Positions 49,542-59,795 of a stretch of DNA of 64,000 bases are shown piece by piece. The notes beneath the pieces are model-generated. The model was not told where the DNA came from, searched no databases, and worked only from the letters and a program-made list of their open reading frames with translations. Every line of letters begins with the position of its first letter. Position 1 is the stretch's first letter. Location: assembly GCF_019449275.2 (NCBI RefSeq), contig NZ_JAHZQZ020000020.1, forward strand, positions 1 to 64,000, written 5' to 3'. Source of the stretch: Microbacterium sp. HD4P20. GTDB taxonomy: Bacteria; Actinomycetota; Actinomycetes; Actinomycetales; Microbacteriaceae. A program made the translations under genes and the position numbers.

Positions 49542-51167
49542 GTGCCTTACGTGCGCAAAAGAAAACCGTTCAATGTTCTGGCTGGTGTGGCTCTGGCCGC
49601 ATCGCTGATCGTGGCTCCGCTGGTGGCCACGAGCGCATCTGCCACCGAAGACGCCGATCTGGTGGGCGTCGTCGGTGAGTGGGAGAACTCGACCAGCGAG
49701 ACCAACAAGGAGTCGTACTGGGAAGAGCGGTACAAAGAGTTCAACGCCGTCTGCTACAGCCACGCGAGTGATGGCGGTGCCCACGGTGGACTTTCCGACG
49801 GCAAGAAGACGGTGACTCTCAAGCCGTTCCAGCAGGGCTGGCCCGGTGACGAGTGGGTGGTGCTCGTCGTCAAGGGCGGCAACGAGAAGATCAACGTCAT
49901 CGAGCGCCCGACCGCCGGCGTCGCGTACGCGTCGCCGCTGAACGGTGGAGGCCAGCAGGCGGATGTCTCGCACTGGATCGTCTGCAAGGGCGATGCGCCC
50001 GAGGAGGATCCGACCGAGCCCACGATCGTGACGCCGACTCTGGAGTTCACCGAGCCGAGCTGCGATGCGGCCGGAGAGATCACCAAGAGCGACAACGTCC
50101 TGTGGACCTCGGCGCCCGGTGCCGACGGCTCCACCGTCTGGACCGCCACGCCGAAGGACGGCACCAAGTTCGCCCCGAATGCGAAGACGGAGTGGACGGT
50201 GCCCGCCCTCGACCAGCTCCCGGCCAGCCACGAGGATTGTCGTCCCGACCAGCCGCCGGCTGTGGTGACCACGAGCCACGCCACGGACTTCGACTGCGAG
50301 AGCGTCACGGCCACCGTCACGACGACGACCACCACCACGCCGTATGTGTGGAACGGTGAGGCGTGGGTGCCCGGCACGGCGACCGAAGAGGTCACCACCG
50401 CCGAGCGCGAGATGACGGCGGACGAGAAGATGGACTGCCCGCTGCCCGACACGAAGGTGGAGTACACCGCGTGGGAGGACGGCGAGTGGGAGTGCGGCGA
50501 CACCCAGGTGACGCAGACACGCGAGGTCACGACCACCGTCTACGAGTACGACCAGCAGGGCAACCCCACGCCGTCATCGTCGACCGTCGTCGAGACGCAG
50601 GACCGCGACCTGACGCAGGAAGAGATCGCGGAGTGCCCGCTGCTGCCCGGTGAGATCGGGTCGGTCTGCATCGGCGACGTGCCGTACCTCGGCTACGAGG
50701 TGCTGCTGCCGGAGGGCTACGAGGTCGACAGCGAGACGCCCGTCCGCATCACCTTCGTGAACCCGGACGGCGAGGACTACGTCGTCGAGAACCAGCCGCT
50801 CGCCGGCACCCTCCTGTGGCCGGGCGCCTCGGCGACCGCGCCGAAGATGTGGCCGGGCTGGGCACTCGTGGACGGCGAATACGTCCAGACCGAGGGCAAC
50901 TACGCGTGGACGCGCGAAGGCGTCGCGGTCGAGTTCCACGTGAACCCGGACTACGAGACCGCGATCACCTACCCCGAGGCGACGGCGCTGTGCGCCAACC
51001 CGCCGATCGGGGGAGGGGACCCCACTCCGACGCCGTCCGCGCCTCCCGCGCTCGCCGTCACCGGCGCCGACGTGAGCCCGGTCGTTCCGATCGCCGGCGG
51101 CGCTGCGCTGCTGCTGGGCCTCGCGGCTCTGGCGATCGCGGCGTACCGTCGCAAGGTCACCTCTTAA
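49542..51167 (+). CDS. LAxTG cell-wall surface protein, second member of the pair
   Basis: A 541-residue exported protein. GTG 49542 with GAAGGA 5 nt upstream gives a signal peptide (FNVLAGVALAASLIVAPLVA, cleavage after SASA near residue 33). ATG 49515 is possible; frames further upstream run through the hairpin array. Residues about 38-150 repeat the domain of the gene at 47079 (YWEERYKEFNAVC to SHWIVCKG). A Thr/Glu-rich region with paired Cys and Trp motifs follows (TSHATDFDCESVTATVTT, then WEDGEWECGDTQVTQTREVT), a form seen in adhesin stalks. The end is PPALAVTG (LAVTG from about 504), a membrane helix and YRRK. Predicted sortase-E-type substrate. Confidence 0.85.
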   Translation: MPYVRKRKPFNVLAGVALAASLIVAPLVATSASATEDADLVGVVGEWENSTSETNKESYWEERYKEFNAVCYSHASDGGAHGGLSDGKKTVTLKPFQQGWPGDEWVVLVVKGGNEKINVIERPTAGVAYASPLNGGGQQADVSHWIVCKGDAPEEDPTEPTIVTPTLEFTEPSCDAAGEITKSDNVLWTSAPGADGSTVWTATPKDGTKFAPNAKTEWTVPALDQLPASHEDCRPDQPPAVVTTSHATDFDCESVTATVTTTTTTTPYVWNGEAWVPGTATEEVTTAEREMTADEKMDCPLPDTKVEYTAWEDGEWECGDTQVTQTREVTTTVYEYDQQGNPTPSSSTVVETQDRDLTQEEIAECPLLPGEIGSVCIGDVPYLGYEVLLPEGYEVDSETPVRITFVNPDGEDYVVENQPLAGTLLWPGASATAPKMWPGWALVDGEYVQTEGNYAWTREGVAVEFHVNPDYETAITYPEATALCANPPIGGGDPTPTPSAPPALAVTGADVSPVVPIAGGAALLLGLAALAIAAYRRKVTS

Positions 51168-51222
51168 TGGGGCACACCTCTTAATAGAGGAACGCAATTC
51201 AAGAGGGAACGCAATCACACGA

Positions 51223-51254
51223 AGAGGCGGTCGCGCGCAGGCGCGGCCGCCTCT
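51223..51254 (+). terminator. Terminator after the second surface protein gene
   Basis: A 14-bp stem (51223-51236 with 51241-51254, arms beginning AGAGGCGG and ending CCGCCTCT) with one T-G pair and loop GCAG. The DNA between the stop codon and the hairpin contains small direct repeats (CCTCTTAAT twice, GGAACGCAAT-like twice). Confidence 0.85.
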
Positions 51255-51321
51255 GGCGTTTCACCCCGCGGGTCCAGGCTGGGAAGCCGCCGAGCATACT
51301 CGCCGCACGACACGCCCGAGT

Positions 51322-51350
51322 TTGCGACACGCCCGGGGTGCACGTAGACT
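51322..51350 (+). promoter_or_regulatory. Promoter of the S10 ribosomal operon
   Basis: TTGCGA at 51322-51327 and TAGACT at 51345-51350 with 17-bp spacing, about 330 bp upstream of rpsJ. Confidence 0.7.
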
Positions 51351-51679
51351 AATGAGGTTCCACATTCCGGCGCCCCTTTTGGCGTGCGCAGGATCACTGC
51401 CAGGGCAGTGCATAGGCGGCGAGCTCCTCGAGTTCGCAGGGTCCTAGGCCGCGGGCAGCAGAACCACCACATCTCGAATCCTTCCCCAGCGCAGAACCCT
51501 GTTCCGCGTGCGGTTGGAGAACGGATGCCGGGAGCGGCGCTTCGGCGCGGCATCCGGATTGACAGCAGAACAGCGGTGCAGCATTCCTCGCACACCTGTG
51601 AGGAGAAAGTGCCCGGCGCGCAAGCGCCCCGTGCGTCCAATGCCCGAGAGGTATGACGCGGAAAGAGAGTGAGCAGACA
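51351..51679 (+). other. Long S10 operon leader
   Basis: No gene is supported. The leader of about 320 nt carries a hairpin CACTGC-CAGG-GCAGTG near 51394-51409 and further GC-rich pairings. Length and position are reminiscent of the autoregulated S10 leaders of other bacteria, but no known L4-responsive structure could be recognised. Confidence 0.4.
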
Positions 51680-51988
51680 ATGGCGGGACAGAAGATCCGC
51701 ATTCGCCTGAAGTCGTACGATCACGAGATCATCGACTCGTCGGCGCGCAAGATCGTCGACACAGTGACCCGTGCCGGTGCGACGGTCGTGGGCCCCGTGC
51801 CCCTCCCGACGGAGAAGAACGTGATCCCCGTGATCCGTTCCCCCCACAAGTACAAGGACAGCCGCGAGCACTTCGAGATGCGCACCCACAAGCGTCTGAT
51901 CGACATCGTCGACCCGACGCCCAAGGCGGTCGACTCGCTCATGCGCCTCGACCTCCCGGCCGATGTGAACATCGAGATCAAGCTCTGA
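51680..51988 (+). CDS. rpsJ: 30S ribosomal protein S10
   Basis: A 102-residue S10, the normal length. ATG 51680 gives [16 protein letters not shown], the standard N-terminus; an upstream in-frame ATG at 51653 would add nine residues and is disfavoured. [20 protein letters not shown] is intact. It heads the S10-spc operon and also acts as NusE in antitermination in other bacteria. Confidence 0.97.
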   Translation: MAGQKIRIRLKSYDHEIIDSSARKIVDTVTRAGATVVGPVPLPTEKNVIPVIRSPHKYKDSREHFEMRTHKRLIDIVDPTPKAVDSLMRLDLPADVNIEIKL

Positions 51989-51996
51989 GGTTCGAC

Positions 51997-52656
51997 ATGG
52001 CTGACATCAATTCCAAGGTTTCCAAGGGCCTGCTCGGCACCAAGCTCGGCATGACCCAGGTCTGGGACGAGAACGGCAAGCTCGTTCCCGTCACCGTCAT
52101 CGAGATCGCCCCGAACGTGGTCACCCAGGTTCGCACGCCCGAGAAGGACGGCTACAAGGCCGTGCAGATCGCGTACGGCCAGATCGACCCCCGCAAGGTG
52201 AACAAGCCCGCGACCGCCCACTTCGAGGCAGCCGGCGTCACCCCCCGCCGTCACCTCACCGAGATCCGCACCGCGGACGCCACTGACTACTCACTCGGTC
52301 AGGAGCTCACGGTGGACGGCACGTTCGAGGCCGGCCAGCTGGTCGACGTCGTCGGCACCAGCAAGGGCAAGGGCACCGCCGGTGTCATGAAGCGCCACAA
52401 CTTCAAGGGCGTCTCGGCTTCGCACGGTGCGCACCGCAACCACCGCAAGCCCGGCTCGATCGGCGCGTCGTCGACCCCGAGCCGCGTCTTCAAGGGCATG
52501 CGCATGGCCGGCCGTATGGGCGGCGAGCGCGTGACCGTTCTCAACCTCACGGTGCACGCCGTCGACGCCGAGAAGGGTCTGCTGCTCGTCAAGGGCGCCG
52601 TTCCCGGTGCTCGTGGCCGCATCGTCTACGTCCGCAACGCAGTGAAGGGTGCCTGA
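51997..52656 (+). CDS. rplC: 50S ribosomal protein L3
   Basis: A 219-residue L3, 8 bp after rps[21 protein letters not shown], the tip segment [20 protein letters not shown] and the [10 protein letters not shown] strand are present. L3 is an early assembly protein near the peptidyl transferase centre. Confidence 0.97.
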   Translation: MADINSKVSKGLLGTKLGMTQVWDENGKLVPVTVIEIAPNVVTQVRTPEKDGYKAVQIAYGQIDPRKVNKPATAHFEAAGVTPRRHLTEIRTADATDYSLGQELTVDGTFEAGQLVDVVGTSKGKGTAGVMKRHNFKGVSASHGAHRNHRKPGSIGASSTPSRVFKGMRMAGRMGGERVTVLNLTVHAVDAEKGLLLVKGAVPGARGRIVYVRNAVKGA

Positions 52657-52660
52657 ACTC

Positions 52661-53323
52661 ATGGCTGACTCGACTCTCGCGCTCGACGTCGTGAAGGCAG
52701 ACGGCAAGAAGGCCGGCTCCGTGGAGCTGCCCGCCGCCCTGTTCGACGTCAAGACGAACATCCCGCTCATCCACCAGGTCGTCGTCGCGCAGCTCGCGGC
52801 GGCTCGCCAGGGAACTCACTCGACCAAGCGTCGCGGTGAGGTCTCGGGCGCCGGCCGCAAGCCCTTCAAGCAGAAGGGCACCGGTAACGCCCGTCAGGGC
52901 TCGATCCGCGCGCCGCACATGACCGGCGGTGGCATCGTGCACGGCCCGAAGCCGCGCGACTACTCGCAGCGCACGCCCAAGAAGATGATCGCTGCCGCCC
53001 TGCTGGGCGCGCTCAGCGACCGTGCTCGTGGCGAGCGTCTGCACGTCGTGGAGTCCTTCGGCATCGAGGGTGCTCCCTCGACCAAGGCTGCGACGACCGT
53101 GCTGACCGCGCTCGGCGCGACCAAGAACGTCCTGGTTGTCATCGACCGCGACGACGAGCTCACCACGCTGAGCGTGCGCAACCTCGCGTACGTGCACGTG
53201 CTGTACTCCGACCAGCTGAACGCCTACGACGTGATCGTCTCGGACGACATCGTCTTCACCAAGGCCGCCTACGACGCGTTCGTCGCGTCGAAGTCCGGCG
53301 CCACCGAGGAGGTCTCGGCATGA
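52661..53323 (+). CDS. rplD: 50S ribosomal protein L4
   Basis: A 220-residue L4. ATG 52661 follows rplC by 4 bp. The extended tunnel loop ([20 protein letters not shown]) with [13 protein letters not shown] and [13 protein letters not shown] is intact. L4 lines the exit tunnel and represses the S10 operon in E. coli; whether it does so here is unknown. Confidence 0.97.
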   Translation: MADSTLALDVVKADGKKAGSVELPAALFDVKTNIPLIHQVVVAQLAAARQGTHSTKRRGEVSGAGRKPFKQKGTGNARQGSIRAPHMTGGGIVHGPKPRDYSQRTPKKMIAAALLGALSDRARGERLHVVESFGIEGAPSTKAATTVLTALGATKNVLVVIDRDDELTTLSVRNLAYVHVLYSDQLNAYDVIVSDDIVFTKAAYDAFVASKSGATEEVSA

Positions 53324-53625
53324 GCAGCATCGCCGCCAACAAGGACCCGCGCGAGATCATCCTGAAGCCGGTCGTCTCGGAGAAGAGCTACGGGCTCATC
53401 GACGAGGGCAAGTACACGTTCCTCGTGGACCCCCGCGCCACGAAGACCGAGATCAAGCTCGCGATCGAGAAGATCTTCGGCGTCAAGGTCGCCGCGGTCA
53501 ACACGATCAACCGCGTCGGCAAGGCCCGCCGCACCCGCTTCGGCACCGGCAAGCGCAAGGACACCAAGCGCGCCATCGTGACCCTGAAGTCGGGCACCAT
53601 CGACATCTTCACGGCAGTCGGCTGA
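53320..53625 (+). CDS. rplW: 50S ribosomal protein L23
   Basis: A 101-residue L23 overlapping the rplD stop codon by 4 bp (ATGA). [20 protein letters not shown] and the loop [20 protein letters not shown] are typical. L23 sits at the tunnel exit and docks trigger factor and SRP. Confidence 0.97.
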   Translation: MSSIAANKDPREIILKPVVSEKSYGLIDEGKYTFLVDPRATKTEIKLAIEKIFGVKVAAVNTINRVGKARRTRFGTGKRKDTKRAIVTLKSGTIDIFTAVG

Positions 53626-53649
53626 CGGTCGGGATAGAGGACTAGAGAT

Positions 53650-54489
53650 ATGGCTATTCGCAAGTACAAGCCCACGACCCCGGGTCGCCGCGGCTCGTCG
53701 GTGGCCGACTTCGCCGAGATCACCCGATCGACGCCCGAGAAGTCGCTCCTCCGCCCGCTGAGCAAGACCGGTGGCCGCAACAACCAGGGCCGCATCACCA
53801 CGCGTCACATCGGTGGTGGCCACAAGCGCCAGTACCGCGTGATCGACTTCCGTCGCAACGACAAGGACGGCGTCAACGCGAAGGTCGCTCACATCGAGTA
53901 CGACCCCAACCGCACCGCGCGCATCGCGCTGCTGCACTACTTCGACGGCGAGAAGCGTTACATCCTCGCGCCGAACAAGCTGGCGCAGGGCGACATCGTC
54001 GAGTCGGGTGCCTCGGCCGACATCAAGCCGGGCAACAACCTGCCGCTGAAGAACATCCCCACCGGTACTGTGATCCACGCGATCGAGCTCCGCCCCGGCG
54101 GCGGTGCCAAGCTGGCGCGTTCGGCCGGCGTCTCGGTGCGTCTCGTCGCCAAGGACGGTCCCTACGCCCAGCTGCGTCTGCCCTCGGGCGAGATCCGCAA
54201 CGTCGACGCGCGCTGCCGCGCGACCGTCGGCGAGGTCGGCAACGCCGAGCAGTCGAACATCAACTGGGGCAAGGCCGGCCGCAACCGCTGGAAGGGCATC
54301 CGCCCGACCGTTCGCGGTGTCGCGATGAACCCCGTCGACCACCCCCACGGTGGTGGCGAGGGCAAGACCTCCGGTGGTCGTCACCCTGTTTCGCCGTGGG
54401 GCCAGGCCGAAGGCCGCACCCGTCACGCGAACAAGGAAAGTGACAAGTACATCGTCCGTCGTCGCAACGCCGGCAAGAAGCGCAAGTAG
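53650..54489 (+). CDS. rplB: 50S ribosomal protein L2
   Basis: A 279-residue L2, full length. [20 protein letters not shown] near the N-terminus and the conserved C-terminal block [20 protein letters not shown], including the histidine near the peptidyl transferase centre, are intact. Lies 24 bp after rplW. Confidence 0.97.
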   Translation: MAIRKYKPTTPGRRGSSVADFAEITRSTPEKSLLRPLSKTGGRNNQGRITTRHIGGGHKRQYRVIDFRRNDKDGVNAKVAHIEYDPNRTARIALLHYFDGEKRYILAPNKLAQGDIVESGASADIKPGNNLPLKNIPTGTVIHAIELRPGGGAKLARSAGVSVRLVAKDGPYAQLRLPSGEIRNVDARCRATVGEVGNAEQSNINWGKAGRNRWKGIRPTVRGVAMNPVDHPHGGGEGKTSGGRHPVSPWGQAEGRTRHANKESDKYIVRRRNAGKKRK

Positions 54490-54501
54490 GAGTAGAGGAA
54501 G

Positions 54502-54783
54502 ATGCCTCGTAGCCTTAAGAAGGGCCCCTTCGTCGACGAGCACCTGCTTCGCAAGGTCGTCGTCCAGAACGAAGCCGGTTCCAAGAACGTCATCAAGACC
54601 TGGTCGCGTCGCTCGATGATCGTGCCGGCCATGCTCGGCCACACGATCGCCGTGCACGACGGTCGCAAGCACATCCCTGTGTTCGTGACCGAGACCATGG
54701 TCGGCCACAAGCTGGGCGAATTCGCGCCCACCCGCACCTTCCGCGGCCACGTGAAGGACGACAAGAAGGGCCGTCGCCGCTAA
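54502..54783 (+). CDS. rpsS: 30S ribosomal protein S19
   Basis: A 93-residue S19 with [38 protein letters not shown] and [16 protein letters not shown], all standard, and a basic tail. Located 12 bp after rplB, in the canonical order. Confidence 0.97.
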   Translation: MPRSLKKGPFVDEHLLRKVVVQNEAGSKNVIKTWSRRSMIVPAMLGHTIAVHDGRKHIPVFVTETMVGHKLGEFAPTRTFRGHVKDDKKGRRR

Positions 54784-54805
54784 GGCGACGCAAGAGGAGA
54801 GAGAA

Positions 54806-55204
54806 ATGGTGGAGTCCATCGCACGCGTGCGACACATCCGCGTGACCCCTCAGAAGGCTCGTCGTGTCGTCGCGCTCATCAAGGGCAAGCAGGCCGAGGA
54901 GGCCCTGGCCATCCTCAAGTTCGCACCGCAGGGTGCGAGCGAGCCGATCTACAAGCTCGTCGCCTCGGCGATCGCGAACGCTCGCGTGAAGGCCGACAAG
55001 GACAGCGAGTTCCTGGACGAGCAGGACCTGTACGTGCAGAACGCGTACGTGGACGAGGGCACGACGCTCAAGCGTTTCCGCCCCCGTGCCCAGGGTCGCG
55101 CGTTCCAGATCAAGAAGCGCACGAGCCACATCACGGTCGTGCTCTCGACGCCGGCGACCGCTGATTCGGCCCCGGCTGCCAAGACCAAGAAGGCGAGCAA
55201 GTAA
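54806..55204 (+). CDS. rplV: 50S ribosomal protein L22
   Basis: A 132-residue L22. [20 protein letters not shown] and the tunnel hairpin region [20 protein letters not shown] are complete. The C-terminus has a short Ala/Lys extension. The stop codon overlaps the rpsC start (TAATG). Confidence 0.97.
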   Translation: MVESIARVRHIRVTPQKARRVVALIKGKQAEEALAILKFAPQGASEPIYKLVASAIANARVKADKDSEFLDEQDLYVQNAYVDEGTTLKRFRPRAQGRAFQIKKRTSHITVVLSTPATADSAPAAKTKKASK

Positions 55205-55962
55205 TGGGACAGAAGGTAAACCCGTACGGCTTCCGCCTCGGCATCACCACGGACCACGTGTCGCGGTGGTTCTCGGACTCGACGAAGCCGGGCCAGCGCT
55301 ACGCCGACTACGTGGCCGAGGACATCAAGATCCGTCGCCTGCTGACGACGTCGCTCGACCGAGCCGGCGTCAGCAACATCGAGATCGAGCGCACGCGTGA
55401 CCGCGTCCGCGTCGACATCCACACCGCCCGCCCGGGCATCGTGATCGGTCGCCGCGGCGCCGAGGCCGAGCGCATCCGCTCCGACCTCGAGAAGCTCACC
55501 GGCAAGCAGATCCAGCTGAACATCCTCGAGGTCAAGAACCCCGAGGCCGACGCTCAGCTCGTCGCGCAGGGCATCGCCGAGCAGCTCACCGCACGCGTGG
55601 CTTTCCGCCGCGCGATGCGCAAGGGTCTGCAGGGCGCCCAGCGTGCCGGCGCCAAGGGCGTCCGCATCCAGGTCTCCGGCCGCCTCGGCGGCGCCGAGAT
55701 GAGCCGCTCGGAGTTCTACCGCGAGGGTCGTGTGCCGCTGCACACACTCCGCGCGAACATCGACTACGGCTTCTACGAGGCCAAGACCACCTTCGGCCGC
55801 ATCGGCGTGAAGGTCTGGATCTACAAGGGCGACCTCACCAACAAGGAACTCGCGCGCGAGCAGGCCAACGCCCCGAAGTCCCGCGGTCGCGACGACCGTG
55901 GTGGCGACCGTCGTCGTGGCCCCCGCAACGAGGCCCCCGTCGCAGAAGGAGCGTCTGCCTGA
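55204..55962 (+). CDS. rpsC: 30S ribosomal protein S3
   Basis: A 252-residue S3 with the KH domain ([20 protein letters not shown]) and the C-terminal domain ([20 protein letters not shown]). It ends in a disordered Arg/Gly/Asp-rich tail ([19 protein letters not shown]) common in actinobacteria. It overlaps rplV and rplP by 1 bp. Confidence 0.97.
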   Translation: MGQKVNPYGFRLGITTDHVSRWFSDSTKPGQRYADYVAEDIKIRRLLTTSLDRAGVSNIEIERTRDRVRVDIHTARPGIVIGRRGAEAERIRSDLEKLTGKQIQLNILEVKNPEADAQLVAQGIAEQLTARVAFRRAMRKGLQGAQRAGAKGVRIQVSGRLGGAEMSRSEFYREGRVPLHTLRANIDYGFYEAKTTFGRIGVKVWIYKGDLTNKELAREQANAPKSRGRDDRGGDRRRGPRNEAPVAEGASA

Positions 55963-56381
55963 TGCTTATTCCCCGTAAGGTCAAGTACCGCAAGCAGCAC
56001 CACCCGGGTCGCTCGGGCCAGGCCACCGGCGGCACCAAGGTGTCGTTCGGCGAGTTCGGCATCCAGGCGCTCACGCCGGCGTACGTGACGAACCGTCAGA
56101 TCGAGTCCGCTCGTATCGCGATGACCCGTCACATCAAGCGTGGCGGCAAGGTGTGGATCAACATCTACCCCGACCGTCCGCTCACCAAGAAGCCGGCCGA
56201 GACCCGCATGGGTTCCGGTAAGGGTTCGCCGGAGTGGTGGGTCGCCAACGTCAAGCCGGGTCGCGTCCTCTTCGAGGTCGCGGGCGTCAACGAGGAACTC
56301 GCTCGTGAGGCCCTGACCCGTGCCATCCACAAGCTGCCTCTCAAGGCACGCATCATCAAGCGCGAGGAGGGCGACGCGTAA
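55962..56381 (+). CDS. rplP: 50S ribosomal protein L16
   Basis: A 139-residue L16. [16 protein letters not shown], the A-site-facing RKVKYRK and [20 protein letters not shown], and the C-terminal [16 protein letters not shown] are typical. The stop codon shares a base with the rpmC start. Confidence 0.97.
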   Translation: MLIPRKVKYRKQHHPGRSGQATGGTKVSFGEFGIQALTPAYVTNRQIESARIAMTRHIKRGGKVWINIYPDRPLTKKPAETRMGSGKGSPEWWVANVKPGRVLFEVAGVNEELAREALTRAIHKLPLKARIIKREEGDA

Positions 56382-56695
56382 TGGCGATCGGCACCAAGAC
56401 GCTCGCCCCGAGCGAGCTCGATACGTTCGAAGACCAGCGCCTGGTCGAGGAGCTGCGCAAGGCCAAGGAAGAGCTGTTCAACCTGCGCTTCCAGTCGGCC
56501 ACCGGCCAGCTCGAGAGCCACGGCCGCATCCGTGCGGTCAAGCGCGACATCGCGCGGCTCTACACCGTCATCCGTGAGCGCGAGCTCGGCATCCGTGCCA
56601 CTCCCGCCCCCGTAGAGACGGCGACCAAGGCGAAGAAGACGAAGGCCAAGAAAGCGGATGCCGCTGACGAGGCCACGAAGGAAGAGGCCGAGTGA
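56381..56695 (+). CDS. rpmC: 50S ribosomal protein L29 with C-terminal extension
   Basis: A 104-residue L29. The core (residues about 10-75, [20 protein letters not shown] and [19 protein letters not shown]) is standard. The last 30 residues are an Ala/Lys/Thr/Glu tail ([20 protein letters not shown]) absent from shorter homologues. It overlaps rpsQ (TGATG). Confidence 0.95.
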   Translation: MAIGTKTLAPSELDTFEDQRLVEELRKAKEELFNLRFQSATGQLESHGRIRAVKRDIARLYTVIRERELGIRATPAPVETATKAKKTKAKKADAADEATKEEAE

Positions 56696-57039
56696 TGGCT
56701 GAGACCAAGAAGAAGGCTGCCGAGCCGGCAGTCGTCGAGCAGACGGCCGGCCACGAGTCGTCCGCGCACGACGTGCGCGACGCCGACGCTCGCGGGTACC
56801 GCAAGGCCCGCCGCGGCTACGTCGTCAGCGACAAGATGGACAAGACGATCGTCGTCGAGGTCGAGGACCGCGTGAAGCACCCGCTTTACGGCAAGGTCAT
56901 CCGCCGCACCTCGAAGGTCAAGGCGCACGATGAGGGCAACACTGCCGGCATCGGCGACCTCGTCGTCATCAACGAGACCCGCCCGCTGAGCGCCACCAAG
57001 CGCTGGCGTCTGGTGGAGATCCTCGAGAAGGCGAAGTAA
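56695..57039 (+). CDS. rpsQ: 30S ribosomal protein S17 with N-terminal extension
   Basis: A 114-residue S17. The conserved core begins near residue 36 ([20 protein letters not shown]) and includes [19 protein letters not shown]. The first 35 residues are an Ala/Glu/His-rich extension. ATG 56695 overlaps the rpmC stop codon; a GTG at 56692 is a less likely start. Confidence 0.95.
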   Translation: MAETKKKAAEPAVVEQTAGHESSAHDVRDADARGYRKARRGYVVSDKMDKTIVVEVEDRVKHPLYGKVIRRTSKVKAHDEGNTAGIGDLVVINETRPLSATKRWRLVEILEKAK

Positions 57040-57042
57040 GCC

Positions 57043-57411
57043 ATGCTTCAGAACGAATCCCGTCTCAAGGTCGCCGACAACACCGGCGCCAAGGAGCTGC
57101 TGACCATCCGTGTGCTCGGTGGGTCGAACCGGCGCTACGCCGGCATCGGCGACATCATCGTCGCCACGGTCAAGGACGCGATCCCCGGCGGCAACGTGAA
57201 GAAGGGCGATGTGGTCAAGGCCGTCATCGTCCGTACCGTCAAGTCCACCCGTCGTCCCGACGGGTCCTACATCAAGTTCGACGAGAACGCCGCCGTGATC
57301 CTGAAGAACGACGGGGAGCCCCGCGGCACCCGCATCTTCGGGCCGGTCGGTCGTGAGCTTCGCGACAAGAAGTTCATGAAGATCGTCTCGCTCGCCCCGG
57401 AGGTCATTTGA
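57043..57411 (+). CDS. rplN: 50S ribosomal protein L14
   Basis: A 122-residue L14, the universal length. [40 protein letters not shown] and [20 protein letters not shown] are intact. Starts 3 bp after rpsQ; the spc part of the operon begins here. Confidence 0.98.
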   Translation: MLQNESRLKVADNTGAKELLTIRVLGGSNRRYAGIGDIIVATVKDAIPGGNVKKGDVVKAVIVRTVKSTRRPDGSYIKFDENAAVILKNDGEPRGTRIFGPVGRELRDKKFMKIVSLAPEVI

Positions 57412-57413
57412 TC

Positions 57414-57773
57414 ATGGCGAAGATCAAGAAGGGCGACCTGGTTCAGGTCATCTCGGGCGCCAAGCCCGAGCGCGGCGGAGACCGCGGTAAGCAGGGCAAG
57501 GTCCTCGAGGTCCTGGCCGAGCAGAACCGCGTCATCGTCGAGGGCGTGAACTTCGTCACCAAGCACAACCGCGTGGGCCAGTCCCAGCGCGGCACCAAGA
57601 CGGGCGGCATCGAGACGATGGAAGCCCCGATCCACATCTCCAACGTCGCCGTCGTCGACCCCTCGACCAAGAAGCCGACCCGCGTCGGCCACCGCGTCGA
57701 GGAGCAGACGAAGGATGGCGTGAAGCGCACGGTCCGCGTGCGCTACGCGAAGAAGTCAGGCAAGGACCTCTGA
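57414..57773 (+). CDS. rplX: 50S ribosomal protein L24
   Basis: A 119-residue L24 with the KOW motif ([30 protein letters not shown]) and [20 protein letters not shown]. Two bases separate it from the rplN stop codon. An assembly initiator protein at the tunnel exit. Confidence 0.97.
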   Translation: MAKIKKGDLVQVISGAKPERGGDRGKQGKVLEVLAEQNRVIVEGVNFVTKHNRVGQSQRGTKTGGIETMEAPIHISNVAVVDPSTKKPTRVGHRVEEQTKDGVKRTVRVRYAKKSGKDL

Positions 57774-57775
57774 AT

Positions 57776-58363
57776 ATGAGCACCACTGCCGCGCCCGCTG
57801 GCAAAATCCAGCCGCGCCTGAAGCAGAAGTACAACGCCGAGATCAAGAAGGCCCTGCAGGAGGAGTTCGGCTACCCGAACGTCATGCAGATCCCCGGTCT
57901 GGTCAAGGTCGTCGTGAACACCGGTGTCGGTGAGGCCGCTCGCGACAGCAAGGTGATCGATGGTGCGGTCGACGACCTCACCAAGATCACCGGTCAGAAG
58001 CCCGTCGTCACGAAGGCCCGCAAGTCGATCGCGCAGTTCAAGCTGCGTGAGGGACAGGCCATCGGCGCGCACGTCACCCTTCGTGGCGACCGCGCGTGGG
58101 AGTTCGTGGACCGTCTGGTCAACCTCGCGCTGCCCCGCATCCGTGACTTCCGTGGCCTGTCGGGCAAGCAGTTCGACGGCAACGGCAACTACACCTTCGG
58201 TCTCCAGGAGCAAGCCGTGTTCCACGAGATCAACCAGGACAAGATCGACCGCGTCCGCGGCTTCGACATCACGGTCGTGACGTCGGCGAAGACGGATGCC
58301 GAAGGCCGTGCGCTGCTGCGCCACCTCGGCTTCCCCTTCCGCAACGAAGACCAGCAGGCCTGA
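57776..58363 (+). CDS. rplE: 50S ribosomal protein L5
   Basis: A 195-residue L5 that binds 5S r[58 protein letters not shown] and [20 protein letters not shown] are complete. In most operons rpsN (S14) comes next; here a 128-bp spacer with a hairpin leads directly to rpsH. Confidence 0.97.
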   Translation: MSTTAAPAGKIQPRLKQKYNAEIKKALQEEFGYPNVMQIPGLVKVVVNTGVGEAARDSKVIDGAVDDLTKITGQKPVVTKARKSIAQFKLREGQAIGAHVTLRGDRAWEFVDRLVNLALPRIRDFRGLSGKQFDGNGNYTFGLQEQAVFHEINQDKIDRVRGFDITVVTSAKTDAEGRALLRHLGFPFRNEDQQA

Positions 58364-58367
58364 TCGA

Positions 58368-58407
58368 CGGATGCCCCTGCCGGCGCGCCGCGCAGGCGGG
58401 GCATCCG
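58368..58407 (+). terminator. Hairpin between rplE and rpsH
   Basis: CGGATGCCCC (58368-58377) and GGGGCATCCG (58398-58407) form a 10-bp stem, with further GC pairing possible in the 20-nt interior. It occupies the place where rpsN is usually found and could attenuate or process the spc operon transcript. Confidence 0.6.
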
Positions 58408-58491
58408 GTCTCCACAACTGAAGATCGTCATCATGGAAGGTCGTCTGTCGTGTAACGGCAGCCGAAACCTCCTGAACAAAGGAATCAACTC

Positions 58492-58890
58492 ATGACAATG
58501 ACAGACCCGGTCGCAGACATGCTGACCCGTCTGCGCAACGCGAACTCGGCGCACCACGACTCCGTGTCGCTGCCGAGCTCCAAGCTCAAGACCCACATCG
58601 CCGACATCCTCAAGCAGGAGGGCTACATCGCCTCGTGGGACGTCAGTGACGCCCGCGTCGGCCAGACCCTCACCCTGACGCTCAAGTACGGCCCGAACCG
58701 CGAGCGGTCGATCGCCGGCATCAAGCGCGTGTCCAAGCCGGGCCTGCGCGTCTACGCGAAGTCGACCGAGATCCCCCGCGTGCTCGGTGGCCTCGGCGTC
58801 GCCATCCTGTCCACTTCCTCCGGTCTTCTCACCGACCGTCAGGCCGAGCAGAAGGGCGTGGGTGGGGAAGTCCTCGCCTACGTGTGGTGA
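58492..58890 (+). CDS. rpsH: 30S ribosomal protein S8
   Basis: A 132-residue S8. ATG 58492 has AAAGGA 8 nt upstream. [17 protein letters not shown] and the C-terminal [17 protein letters not shown] and GGEVLAYVW are standard. S8 is a known spc operon repressor in E. coli; no matching site was recognised here. Confidence 0.97.
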   Translation: MTMTDPVADMLTRLRNANSAHHDSVSLPSSKLKTHIADILKQEGYIASWDVSDARVGQTLTLTLKYGPNRERSIAGIKRVSKPGLRVYAKSTEIPRVLGGLGVAILSTSSGLLTDRQAEQKGVGGEVLAYVW

Positions 58891-58896
58891 TCTGAC

Positions 58897-59433
58897 ATGT
58901 CGCGTATCGGTCGTCTCCCGATCGACATCCCCGCCGGTGTGACCGTCACGGTCGAGGGCCAGGGTGTCGCCGTCAAGGGTCCCAAGGGTGAGCTCGCGCT
59001 GACCGTGGCCCGTCCCATCGAGGTCAAGGTCGAAGACGGACAGGTCGTCGTGACCCGTCCCGATGACGAGCGCGAGTCGCGTTCGCTCCACGGCCTGACC
59101 CGCACGCTCATCAGCAACAACATCATCGGTGTCACCCAGGGCTACACCAAGGGCCTCGAGGTCGTCGGCACGGGCTACCGTGTCGCGCAGAAGGGCAGCG
59201 CGATCGAGTTCGCGCTCGGCTTCTCGCACCCCGTGCTCGTGGAGCCGCCCGCCGGCATCACCTTCGCGGTGGAGGGCAACAACAAGGTCACCGTGAGCGG
59301 CATCGACAAGCAGGCCGTCGGCGAGGCGGCTGCCAACATCCGCAAGATCCGCAAGCCCGAGCCGTACAAGGGCAAGGGTGTGCGCTACGCCGGCGAGGTC
59401 GTCCGGCGCAAGGCCGGAAAGAGTGGTAAGTAA
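58897..59433 (+). CDS. rplF: 50S ribosomal protein L6
   Basis: A 178-residue L6. [39 protein letters not shown] and the C-terminal [19 protein letters not shown] are typical. Six bases after rpsH. Confidence 0.97.
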   Translation: MSRIGRLPIDIPAGVTVTVEGQGVAVKGPKGELALTVARPIEVKVEDGQVVVTRPDDERESRSLHGLTRTLISNNIIGVTQGYTKGLEVVGTGYRVAQKGSAIEFALGFSHPVLVEPPAGITFAVEGNNKVTVSGIDKQAVGEAAANIRKIRKPEPYKGKGVRYAGEVVRRKAGKSGK

Positions 59434-59435
59434 CC

Positions 59436-59795
59436 ATGGCTGTTAAGACGAAGACCGACGCCCGCGCGCGTCGTCACGCCCGCCTTCGCAAGAAGGTCGT
59501 CGGCACCCCTGAGCGTCCGCGCCTGGTCGTCACCCGTTCGGCACGTCACGTGTTCGTCCAGATCGTGGACGACAGCAAGGGCCACACGCTGGCCTCGGCG
59601 TCGACCCTCGAGACCGACCTGCGCGTGTCCGATGACGACAAGACCGCCAAGGCCCGCAAGGTCGGCGAGCTGCTCGCCGAGCGTGCGAAGGCCGCCGGCG
59701 TGTCCGCCGTCGTGTTCGACCGTGGTGGCAACCGCTACGCGGGTCGTGTCGCCGCGATCGCCGAAGGCGCCCGCGAAGGAGGTCTGAACCTGTGA
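59436..59795 (+). CDS. rplR: 50S ribosomal protein L18
   Basis: A 119-residue L18, the 5S rRNA binder. [34 protein letters not shown] and [20 protein letters not shown] are standard. Its stop codon overlaps the rpsE GTG start. Confidence 0.97.
   Translation: MAVKTKTDARARRHARLRKKVVGTPERPRLVVTRSARHVFVQIVDDSKGHTLASASTLETDLRVSDDDKTAKARKVGELLAERAKAAGVSAVVFDRGGNRYAGRVAAIAEGAREGGLNL

Noticed and set aside
58364..58491. Hidden small rpsN or tRNA gene between rplE and rpsH
   Set aside because: No frame of about 61 codons fits and no cloverleaf with a TTCRANNC arm could be found.
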